A DNA stretch of 64,000 nucleotides from Sarcocystis neurona (taxonomy: Eukaryota; Apicomplexa; Conoidasida; Eucoccidiorida; Sarcocystidae), in contig KL647298.1 in the NCBI GenBank assembly GCA_000727475.1, positions 3,339,197-3,403,196 on the forward strand, read 5' to 3'. Positions 47,901 through 57,374 of this stretch are shown piece after piece; position 1 is the first letter of the stretch, and each line of letters opens with the position of its first letter. Below the pieces are notes generated by a model. It was not told the DNA's origin. It saw nothing but the letters and a program-made list of their open reading frames with translations, and did no database searches. The translations under genes and the position numbers were made by a program.

Positions 47901-50248
47901 AGATGAATACATAGGTATATGCATATATGCATGTATCCATACATATATGTGTGTATGTATATACGTATGTGCGTATACATATGTATATGTTTGCATATAC
48001 ACATGTATCCATATATGTGTAAGTCCATCTGTGAAGCTCAAGGTGGGTACGCTTCTTTGATGAGGAAGAGCGTCGTCAGCGGGAGAGACGTGGGCGACGC
48101 GGGACAGAAAGGCTGCTGCGCCTGCTGCTGCCTTTTTCTGTATTTGGCAGGACTCTTGAAGCCGTGAACACGGTCGCCTGGTCGCCGTCGGGGAAGCAGC
48201 TAGCCATAGGCACCGAAGATGGCCGGGTCATCGTTATTGACTGCCTCCCTACAGGTCAGCGAAGAAGACGGAGACGCCGTCTCCAGCCTCCTCTCCCCCC
48301 GCAGCGGCCGCTGGGCGTGATTGCCCTCTCCGCACCCGGCACCCCCCCCCCCGCTGCACACGTCCCTCCCCCGCTGCTTCGCCCTGTCTCGGCGCCGCCC
48401 ATGTGTCTGTGTGTGTATTCACATGTGTGCGTCGTCTTCGACAGCGATAGAAAGCAGCAAAAATTCTGCGTCACTCACGTCTCGAGAAACTTCGAAAACG
48501 TGGCCCAACGGAGAGACGGCGCAGACTCACGGAGACGAGACGCAGAGACAGCCAGAGGAGACACGAGCGCTGAGCAGCCGCATGCACATAGTGGTAGAGG
48601 GGGAGACACGGAGACAGACTCACGAGTGTAGCTCTGCATAGCTGCCGACCTACACGTGGGTGTCTCCAAGTGTGCAGAGACGTCAACTCTTCCAAGCTGC
48701 GCAAGGGCGGAGGTGTAAGTATCCACATTTCCACAGACAAACACACGTGCCTGCAACACGCATATATACGTTAAAACATGCATAGAGAAACACAACTCTC
48801 TATATATATGTATTGCACGCCTGTATACTCTGCAATAGAACACACACATGTATATGCGTAAATGTGCGCAGGTTTGTATGTGGAGAGGGAGTGCCGTGTG
48901 CGCGGATCTGGGAGCTGCTCGGTGTGTTCATAGAGGATAGAAGTGCGAAACAACGACACATATATACACGTGTAGACACAGATAGATATATGCGCCTCCC
49001 TGTCTGTGTCCACGTGTCTGGGAGCAGATATGTATACATGTACAGAGAGAAGGGCGAGACACGGAAAGGGAGACACACAGGGAGGAGACGCCAGTGTCGC
49101 TGTGTGTTCGGGTGGGGACGTCGTGGGGTGCAGAAGAGCGGAGACGGGAAAAAGAGAGACAGGAAGGGAGAGATGAAGGGAGACGGGAAGAGAGACAGGA
49201 GGAGAGACAGATAGAGAGGCAGGAAGAGAGACATGATGGGAGACAGGGAGACATATAGGGAGACGGGGGACGAGACAGAAGGGGAGAGGGGAAGAGAGAC
49301 AGAAGGGGAGGCAGGGAGACAGATAGGGAGAGATGAAGAGAGACAGGAAGGGAGGTAGATAGGGAGACGGGAGGCGAGACAGATAGGGAGACAGGAGGAG
49401 AGACAGACAAAGAGACAGGGAGACAGGAAGGGAGACATGGAGGGAGATACGAAGGGTGACGGGAAGAGGGATACATAGAGGGACAGGAAGGGAGACATGC
49501 AGGGAGACGGGGGCGAGACAGGAAGGGAGACAGATAGAGATACATGGGGAGAGATAGATAGAGAGACAGGGAGACAGGTAGGGAGACAGGAAGGGAGACA
49601 GAAGGAGAGACAGAAGAGGAAGGGAGAAGAAAAGACGAGGAAGAAGAAATGGCGAGAAGAAATGAAGAAGGAGAGGACACAGCAGACAAGGGGGAAGCCG
49701 TTTGTATGAATTTGGGTTTTGCGGGCGCGGGGTGTGTCTCCATGCAGGCGCGCTGGCGTCGAAGAGTGCGAGGATTTTGGACGGGCATTCGAATATGGTG
49801 CAGGGCGTTGTGTGGGACCCGTGCGATCAGTTCCTCGCCTCGCAAGCCTGCGATCAAACGTAAGAACGGGGAAAAGAAAAAGGGGCTCTTCATCTGCCCA
49901 TCCACTCGCCCTGCGTCTCTGTGCTGCTCGAAGAGCGGAAAACGCGTCCTCCACGTCCACCTCTCTGCGCGTCTTCTCCTTTCTTCGACTCTCTTCCGTG
50001 CATGCACATATCTGCCTATTTCTCTCTGTCTGCACCCGTCATCTGCTCACATCATACATGCTCGTGTATATATCTCTTGCTAGCCGCGCAAGCTCTCCTC
50101 GTTATCTTTTGCTGTCGCTGTATTCACGCACATGCAAGTGTTATATATATGAATGTGTGTATCTATATCTGTATATGTGTATATGTATACCTGTATGTAT
50201 GTATAAATGTCTGTGTCTATATGTATATATATGCATATATACATGTGT

Positions 50249-50284
<36 letters not shown>

Positions 50285-53200
50285 CCGTCTGTACATATAT
50301 ATGTGTGTGTCTAGATGTGTGTGTGTGTGTGTATATTGGTGTATTTGTATATGTGTACGTGTGTGTAGAGCTGTGTATGTACATATGTAAATTTACGTGT
50401 AGGTGTGCTGAAGTTGATTCTTTGTATTTCTCTGTGTGATCTCTCGTGTTGGTGCGTTAATGAGCGTGAAGCGATGCCTCGACAGGAGCGTCTCCGGGTG
50501 TACGTACACCGCAGAAATACCAGCTGCATGCAATTTTGTGCGTGCGCGTATTGCCTATGTGAGACGTGTGTGATATATGTACGTGTGACCTGCATCTTGA
50601 ACGGATTCGCAGATATGTATACACGTATATATGAATATACATACATGGATATGTATCTGCGTGACGCAGGAGTCAGTCTCCAATACATACTGACGCCTAC
50701 GTGTAAATCATGTACGTTACGTAGTAGGAGGCAGCCTCCACAGTATCTACGTGTATTGAATACATATATAGGCATACACGCATACATACATACATACACA
50801 TACATACATACACATACATACATAAACATACATACATACACATACATACATACATACACATACATACATACATATACATACATACATACACATACATACA
50901 TACATACATATACATACATATACATACATACATACATATACATACATACATACATATACATACATACATACATATACATACATACATATACATACATATA
51001 CATACATACATACATATACATACATATACATACATACATACATATACATACATACATATACATACATGCATATACATACATACATACATATACATACATA
51101 TACATACATATACATACATATACATACATATACATACATATACATACATATACATACATACATACATATACATACATATACATACATACATATACATACA
51201 TATACATACATATACATACATACATATACATACATACATATACATACATACATATACATACATACATATACATACATACATATACATACATATACATACA
51301 TATACATANNNNNNNNNNNNNNNNNNNNNNNNNNNNNNNNNNNNNNNNNNNNNNNNNNNNNNNNNNNNNNNNNNNNNNNNNNNNNNNNNNNNNNNNNNNN
51401 NNNNNNNNNNNNNNNNNNNNNNNNNNNNNNNNNNNNNNNNNNNNNNNNNNNNNNNNNNNNNNNNNNNNNNNNNNNNNNNNNNNNNNNNNNNNNNNNNNNN
51501 NNNNNNNNNNNNNNNNNNNNNNNNNNNNNNNNNNNNNNNNNNNNNNNNNNNNNNNNNNNNNNNNNNNNNNNNNNNNNNNNNNNNNNNNNNNNNNNNNNNN
51601 NNNNNNNNNNNNNNNNNNNNNNNNNNNNNNNNNNNNNNNNNNNNNNNNNNNNNNNNNNNNNNNNNNNNNNNNNNNNNNNNNNNNNNNNNNNNNNNNNNNN
51701 NNNNNNNNNNNNNNNNNNNNNNNNNNNNNNNNNNNNNNNNNNNNNNNNNNNNNNNNNNNNNNNNNNNNNNNNNNNNNNNNNNNNNNNNNNNNNNNNNNNN
51801 NNNNNNNNNNNNNNNNNNNNNNNNNATACATACATACATATACATACATACATATACATACATACATATACATACATACATATACATACATATACATACA
51901 TATACATACATACATATACATACATACATACATATACATACATATACATACATACATATACATACATACATATACATGCATACATATACATACATATACA
52001 TACATACATATACATACATACATATGTGGTGCAGGCGGAGGCAGTCTCGAATATGTACGTATGACATGTATATGAATAGGATGGAAGACGAGGCAGTCAC
52101 GTCGTCATCGTCTAGTCGTCGGGTCCTTTTGACAATTCTTGAAGAGCCATGCGCGCTCATTTATTTTCTGTCCTTTCCGCGCTCTCAATATGGGGCCCTC
52201 TTTCTGTCCCCCACACCGCTCCACTTGTCCCTCTCTTCCCGTCTCCGTGTCTCCGTGTCTCTGCATCCGTCTCCCCGTCTACTTCTCTGTGTGCCTGTCT
52301 CCGACCCTCTGCATCCCCCCCCCCCTCCTCCGTGTCTCCGTCTCTGTGTGACTTTTTCCCCCCCCCCCTTTCGCATGCACGTGTACACACGTGTGTCTCC
52401 GTGTCTCCGTCTGTGACTCGTGAGCCTCTGACTCTCCAGCCGCATCAGCAACGTCATCTTCTTCTTCTCTCCGTCGTAGACACACACACACACGCATGAG
52501 ACGACTTTTCTCGGGGTCGCGAGAAGCACGGGTGGACTTTTTGTGAAATTCTTCTTGTGTTTGTGCCCTCTCCCACTTCCGCTCAGACTGCGCGTGTGGA
52601 CGCGGCGCCTGGCCGCAGGCGGCAGCAGCAGCAGCGCAAGCAGCGTTGGCGGCAGCGCTGCAGCAGCGACAGCAGCAGCAGCAGGAGCCGCTGCCTCCGT
52701 CGCGGGGCGCAGTCCGCAGTGGAAGATAGAAACGGTTCTTCGATCCGCAAGGGATCTACGGGACAAAGACTCGAGCCCAACAGACGACGACGACGTACGT
52801 GACTCACTGCGCCTCCATCCTATTCACATGTATCTCATACGTACGTATACATTGGAGACTGCCCCCTCCTGCACCACACATATATATGTATGTATGCCTA
52901 TATATGTATTAAATACACATATATACTTTGGAGGCTGCCTCCTACTATATGACGTATGTGATTTATACGTGTGCGTCAGTTTGTATTGGAGACTGACTCC
53001 TGCATCACGCATATACACATCCATACATATATTCGTATGTATATACATATTTACGTATCAGTTCAAGCATTTCTCCCTATATCCACACATGTGTGTATAT
53101 GTATAGTGCGTCGGTTGACACAGACGTCTGTGTAAGGGCAGAAATGGGGAGGAGAACCCGCAGCCGAAATCTGCCTCCGTGCACGGCCTCTCTCTGTGTC

Positions 53201-56200
53201 TCAACCTACCGACGCTCTACATATATCTGCTGTCGAGCTCCGTACTCCGCTGGTGCGTCTTTGTTGCAGGCGTATGAATAGATGAAGATATAGTAAGTGC
53301 ACGTGCATGAATAGAGAAAGTCCTATATATGTGTCTGTTCAAGTATGTCTGTCCCTTCCCCTGTATCTACCCATATGTGTGTGTTGCAGTAGAAAACGTG
53401 TGTGTATGTTTGGACACGTATACCTGTGTGTATGTATGTATCTGTGTACGTATGTGTGCACGTATGCATGTATGTATATATGTATGTATATATGTACGTA
53501 TCTAAATATACGTACGTATATGTCTGTGTGTGTGTATATATATATGTGTGTGTATGTATGTGTGTGTATATGTACGTGTGTATGTATGTACGTATACGAA
53601 TTCGTATACAAATGTGTACGTATGTATACGAATGTATACGTATGTATATGTAGGCGTATGTATGTGTGCCTATGTGTATGTATGTATGTATATATGCATG
53701 TACGTGGCAGTGTGGAGGACAACGAGAGAAAGGGAGGGACTTGATTTGGTGAAGAGGTGCCCGGAACCATGCTGCTGCTGTAACGCCTCGCGCATGCATC
53801 TGCTTACGTCACCGTCTGCGAACCCCTGATGAAATGCGCACTGTTGTGAGTCTGCATGCACTTGCTGCCACTCCCGAGCTGTTGCTGCTGCTGCATGCGC
53901 CCACGCGTGTGATGGCCTTTGTCTCGGCTGTAAAGGGACTGCTCCCGGGACGAGCGAAAGAGCAGCATGATCATCAGGCTACCGCTGGGACGGTGTCCCG
54001 CCGCTCGTTCTCCGTCCGTAGTCAACTTGCGCAAGACCCGTTTTTGCTGCCGCTGCTGCGGCTGCTGCTCTTCTTCTTTTTTTTGGCCTGGGCGGTGCTC
54101 TGCAGGCGGAGGCGTCGTTGCTGCGCCTGAACGAGGAGACGACGGCGTCGCTGTCTTTCTGCCAGAACGCGCAGCCGGAGCTGCTGGCGCGGCAGGGGGG
54201 CGTGGCAGTGGGAGGGAGCGGCTCCGCGGCTGCTGCAGCTGCGGGCACTGCAACAGGAGGTCGCGCAGCAGCAGCAGGGGGGGGGGGGGAAAGGACGACC
54301 CGCCATCAAAGCCGCTCTCTCTTCTACCCGGAGTCCGCGCTTCGCTCTTTCTTCAGGAGACCCGACTGGTCGCCGGACGGCTCCGTTCTTGTCGCTCCTG
54401 CTGGCTTGCAGTATCTCGCCGACACTACAGGTGGCGGGGGTAATTTCTCTTCCTCTTCTGCTGCCTTCTCTTCCCCACAAGCCTCCGCTTCTGTCTTGGC
54501 AGCTGGCGCAGATCCTTCTCCTGCCGCGGCCTCCTCCTCTTCCCGACGACCTCCTGCCCGCTGGCGGTCGCCTGGTACTGCTCCTGCTGCTGCTCCTGCT
54601 GCTGGTGCTGGTGGCCCTGCTGTTCCTCCGCCGTCTGCCGGAGGCTCGCAGGCGTCCCCCGCGCCGCAGTCCTTTGCGGCCGCCGTTGCCGCTGCCGCCG
54701 CCGCTTCTTCCTCCTCTTCTTCGTCAGGCTCGGCAGCAGCAGAATCCTGCAGTACAACCTACGTGTTCCACAGGCGGCTGCTGTCCCTGGGAACTCCGTT
54801 CGTCACTCATCGCTCCCCTGCGGGCCCGACGCTTGCCGTTCGCTTTAATCCCGTCACGTTCGGCTGCGTGCGCTGGCCGAGGAACAGCAAGCCGCACCTG
54901 CTGCCGCCTGCGATGCAGCAGACGCGCTCCTGGCTCTTCCCCCCACCTCCTTCTCCGCCTCCGGCGATAGCCATCCCCACGCCAGCAGCAACAGCAGCAG
55001 GAAGGGCCGGATCAGCTGCAGGAGGCAGACCGCCAGCAGCTGCAGCACCGCCTCTGCCCAAGGGAAGCTCGCCTCCGGGCTGCGGGGTCGTCCCGGCGAC
55101 CGCAGCAGCTGCCGCTGCCCGCGCAGCGACAGCAGCAGCAGCATCCCGGGGATCCCCCGCAGCAACGCAGCGCGAAATGCAGGCAGCAACAGCAGACGCG
55201 GCAGCGCAGCAGCAGAAACAGCGCAGAGGAGAGGCAAGTGCCACCGGCGCGGCGACTGCCAAGGGTAAGTCACTTTCAACACAGAGGAAAGAGTCGACCG
55301 CCTGCTCTGCTCACCTGCACAAGGATTTCCACCAAGTAGAAGGGAGTGAGAAAGAAATAGAGAAAGACAGAGGGGAGGGAAGAGAAAGACAGAGATAGAG
55401 AAGAAGAGAAAGAACGAAAGGAGGAAGAAAGGGAGAGATCGCCTTGCATGCATACGTGAGTATTGAGGCGGGGAGTTCGCCGGTCAGTGACGGTCGCAGC
55501 GGCGGAGCCGTCGCGGCAGCAACGGGGGCGGCACGTGCTGCAGCGTCTATTCATTTGTAGGTGCAAATATTGTTGCTTCTTGCCGGAGGCCGGCAACAGC
55601 AACGGCTGCAGATGTGTGGCCCGCGTGCAGCAGCGCTCTTGACCAACATGCATTACACAGGAGAACGCTTCCCCCCTTCTCCCGTTCAGTCACACGATGG
55701 TTTCTCTTTCCGGCCTATTTCTTCTTCTCGCTAGTTTCTCCTCCTGGCTTGCTTTCTACCCCGCTTGCTTCTCCTTCCCAGCTTCAAGGAGGGAGGGCCT
55801 TGGATATGTTGCATGCGTGTCGTGCCGAGTTGAAAAATGCTGCAGGGATGTTGTCGACTGCGCCTGCGGCTTGCCTGGGCCTCTACTTCTCTTGCTGCCG
55901 TGTCTTTTCTCTCTTTTCCGCAGCCTTTTTCGCCGCACCGGCAAGGCGGAAACTGAGCCGCAACAGCAGCAGCAGCAGCAAGAACACTGGTGCAGCAGCA
56001 GCAGCAGCCGCGTTGTCGGAGGCGAATGGTGCCGCTGCGGCCTCCGCACGGAAGGAAGAGACAGCACAACGAGAGGGAGGCGCTGGGGCTGCTGCCGCAA
56101 CAGCACAGGCCCAAACCGCGTCGCCGGCAGCAGCTCGCGCAGCAGCAGGCGCGCCGCTAATCCCGTCGCCAGCAGCAACAACAGCAGCAGCGCCACCCGA

Positions 56201-57374
56201 GGTAAATGTCCCGCGATTTGTCTATGCCGCCTGTACGCTACACGGTAGTGTGCTGCTCTATGATACGCAGTTCCTCGCTGCTCCCCTGGCGCAGCTTCAC
56301 GGCCTGCACCTAGCGCCTTTGACAGATGCGACGTGGAGTAGCGATGGCTTGATGCTCGTGGTGAGCAGCAGCGACGGCTATTTAACTTTCATAAAGTTCG
56401 AAGAAGACGAGATTGGCAGGCCGCTTACGTCTGTTCTGCGGCCCTTGTCAGACGGCATGCCCCCTCCTCGTCCCCTGCAGCAAAAGCCGGCTTGTCCTGC
56501 TGCACACGCGGCCTGTCGTCCTGTTGCGCGCTCGCCTGCTGGTGTTGCTGCTGCTAGCTTCAAGGAAACACCCCACGGACACACAGGCCGCTCCGCCTCC
56601 TCCTCATCCATTGCCGCTGCTGCTCCTGGGGCTCCTGCTCCTGCGCTTGCTAAGACTGCGGGTACGCCTGCTCCTGCTGCTGCAGATGCTGTTGCGCTCA
56701 CTGCTGGGTCTGCGCCTGCTCTTCCCGCTGTTGCGACGACTGCTACTGCGTCTCTGCCCCCTGCTCCTGCTGCTCCCGGCGCTGCCGTCGCTACTGCTCC
56801 CCTTCGTGCTGCTCCTGCTGCTGCTCCTCGTCCTTCTGCTCCTGTTCCCGCTGCCCCTGCTCCTGCTCCAGCTGCTCCTGCTCCAGCTGCTCCTGCTTCT
56901 GCTCCTCCTGCTCCTGCTGCTCCTGCTTCTGCTGTTGCAAGTCGCAAACGGAGAAGCCCGAGTAGCCCAGAGGTGCCGGCCGGTCAGAAAGGACGTGTTG
57001 CTTCGTCGAGCAGCAACAGCAGCAGCATGCAGGAAGCAGCAGCAACCGCGACGACTTTGTTTCCATCTGTTGCGACTGCAGCAACGACAACAGCCGCCTC
57101 CACGGCGCTTCAAACGCCCGCCGCCGCCCCACAACAGCAGCAGCAGCACGCGCAACGTGCACAACAGCAGCAGGAGCCGGAAGAACAACAGCAGCAGCAA
57201 GGGCAGCAGCAGCACCAAGGGCACCAGCAGCAGCAGCGGCAGGTACAACAACGGCAGCTCTTCCAGCGGCGGCTAGTTCTTCCTGGTGGACCAGGAGTGC
57301 CCCGCCTTGTTGTGGGGAACGCAGCGCAAGTCCTGAACGCACGAACACCAGCAGCAGCGGAAAACTCGAAATAG
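41976..57374 (+). CDS. CHAF1B: Chromatin assembly factor 1 p60 subunit (WD40), CHAF1B/Cac2 homologue
   Basis: Eight exons: 41976-42686, 46099-46309, 46881-46992, 48151-48254, 49748-49859, 52587-52794, 54106-55264, 55924-57374 (4,068 nt, 1,355 residues). Phases agree at every junction and donors are near consensus. CAF-1 loads new H3-H4 onto replicated DNA; p60 is the WD40 propeller subunit. Motifs follow the animal protein in order: [164 protein letters not shown] is related, but FFRR-PDG, TTYVF and LLYDTQ point to p60. The animal protein is about 560 residues; the excess is Ala/Ser/Gln insertions (residues 30-215, blades 5-6 and a long Gln/Ala-rich tail with [11 protein letters not shown]). 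An extra exon near 53.9 kb ([17 protein letters not shown]) is possible. Confidence 0.88.
42700..43060. repeat. Intron 1 TATA/CATA microsatellite
   Basis: Two imperfect copies of a unit with GTGCATATGTAGCCTTCAGT or a close variant followed by TTTCTACACA, embedded in TATATGTATA repeats. Confidence 0.7.
43070..44690 (-). other. Non-repetitive island with antisense open frames in CAF-1 intron 1
   Basis: The island lacks the microsatellites found on both sides of it in the same intron. Minus-strand frames with ATG starts are 44531-44118 (137 codons, with [20 protein letters not shown] and [16 protein letters not shown]) and 43695-43216 (159 codons, with [20 protein letters not shown] and [20 protein letters not shown]). 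Their composition resembles real protein more than repeat translation. They may be a small nested gene. Plus-strand frames at 43694-44095 are also open. No family recognised. Confidence 0.35.
44800..45420. repeat. Tandem minisatellite, unit about 157 bp, in CAF-1 intron 1
   Basis: Four diverged copies share the ordered landmarks GGGTCACA, CTGCTCGAATCTCT and ACACAGATCCAGGAAAAT. The TCG(A/C)(A/G)TCT core occurs at 44844, 45001, 45156 and 45337, with TATATA microsatellite between copies. Confidence 0.75.
46017..46098. repeat. CTG/TTG tract forming the intron 1 acceptor
   Basis: TGCTGCTGCTGTTGCTGCTG triplets run directly into the TTGCAG acceptor of CAF-1 exon 2, so a trinucleotide repeat is serving as the polypyrimidine-like tract. 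Confidence 0.8.
46480..46720. repeat. Intron 2 TATA microsatellites
   Basis: (TA)n runs and CACCCACACACG repeats fill CAF-1 intron 2 (46310-46880). No other feature is seen. Confidence 0.75.
46993..48150 (+). other. CAF-1 intron 3, mixed content
   Basis: The left part (46993-47700) is less repetitive, with no convincing exon on either strand. 47780-48030 is TATA/CATACATA microsatellite. TGCATGC occurs several times near 47240-47260 and 47520. Confidence 0.5.
49055..49625 (+). repeat. Purine-rich GGGAGACAG minisatellite in CAF-1 intron 4
   Basis: About 570 bases of almost pure purine on the plus strand, in imperfect 8-bp multiples such as GGGAGACAGGAAGGGAGACA and GAGAGACAGATAGGG. The minus strand gives an apparent Ser/Pro/Val/Leu frame that is just the repeat. 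Confidence 0.9.
50090..50410. repeat. TATA/GTGTGT microsatellite in CAF-1 intron 5
   Basis: TGTATATATG and (TA)n repeats followed by GTGTGTGT runs. Confidence 0.8.
50765..52023. repeat. ACATAC/TATACATACA microsatellite expansion
   Basis: About 1.25 kb of imperfect CATACATACATATACATA repeat, interrupted by the N run at 51309-51825. It sits exactly where the right arm of the inverted repeat has only about 20 bases of the same motif, so it is a secondary expansion within the left arm. Confidence 0.95.
51309..51825. other. Assembly gap (N run) inside microsatellite
   Basis: 517 undetermined bases with ACATAC repeat on both sides. The true array length is unknown. Confidence 0.98.
52180..52440. 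repeat. CGTCTCC pyrimidine-rich stretch in CAF-1 intron 5
   Basis: Repeated CCGTCTCCGTGTCTC units and runs of C, the complement of the GAGACGG family. It lies upstream of the exon 6 acceptor. Confidence 0.75.
53390..53710. repeat. GTATGTATGT microsatellite in CAF-1 intron 6
   Basis: Imperfect TGTATGTATGTGTG and ACGTATGTATA repeats. The remainder of intron 6 up to 54105 is less repetitive and may hold a small exon near 53.9 kb. Confidence 0.85.
54431..54742 (+). other. Possible in-frame retained intron within CAF-1 exon 7
   Basis: 312 bases (104 codons, divisible by three) run from ACAG|GTGGCG to GCAGCAG|AAT. The segment is pyrimidine-rich, open, and translates to Ser/Ala/Pro/Gly low complexity. 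It sits where animal p60 passes directly from the PAG strand to TTYVF. Removing or keeping it leaves the frame intact. Whether it is spliced cannot be told from DNA. Confidence 0.4.
55265..55923 (+). other. CAF-1 intron 7
   Basis: Bounded by a GTAAGT donor and a TTTTCCGCAG acceptor with matching phase. It contains a GAAAGA-rich stretch at 55335-55440 and a C/T-rich stretch at 55670-55920 but no microsatellite. Confidence 0.7.

Larger units (their letters stand above)
50594..53070. repeat. Imperfect inverted repeat around CAF-1 exon 6
   Basis: The left arm is split: 50594-50775 and 52024-52125. The right arm is 52745-53070. Reverse-complementing the right arm gives the left arm in the same order: CTTGAAC, GCAGGAGTCAGTCTCCAATA, ACTGACGC, AGTAGGAGGCAGCCTCCA, AATACATATATAGGCATAC, then TGTGGTGCAGG, GGCAGTCTC, GAATAGGATGGA and GTCACGT. 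By eye the arms are about 80-85% identical. The left arm differs by the large microsatellite at 50765-52023. The right arm begins inside exon 6 and covers its donor; exon 6 (52587-52794) lies between and partly within the arms. Inside the right arm the unit ATTGGAGACTG occurs twice, 132 bp apart. Confidence 0.8.

Noticed and set aside
48800..50035. 411-codon minus-strand Ser/Pro/Val/Leu-rich frame
   Set aside because: It is the complement of the purine minisatellite in CAF-1 intron 4, and it lies antisense to a well-supported CAF-1 exon.
50311..52160. Very long Tyr/Met/Val/Cys or Ile/His/Thr/Tyr frames on both strands
   Set aside because: Translation of the ACATAC microsatellite and the N run.
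41976..57374. Assignment of the WD40 gene as HIRA instead of CAF-1 p60
   Set aside because: HIRA shares the early propeller strands, but FFRR-PDG, TTYVF, LLYDTQ and the WSSDG-SSSDGYL-FEEDE-G-PL block are characteristic of the p60 family.
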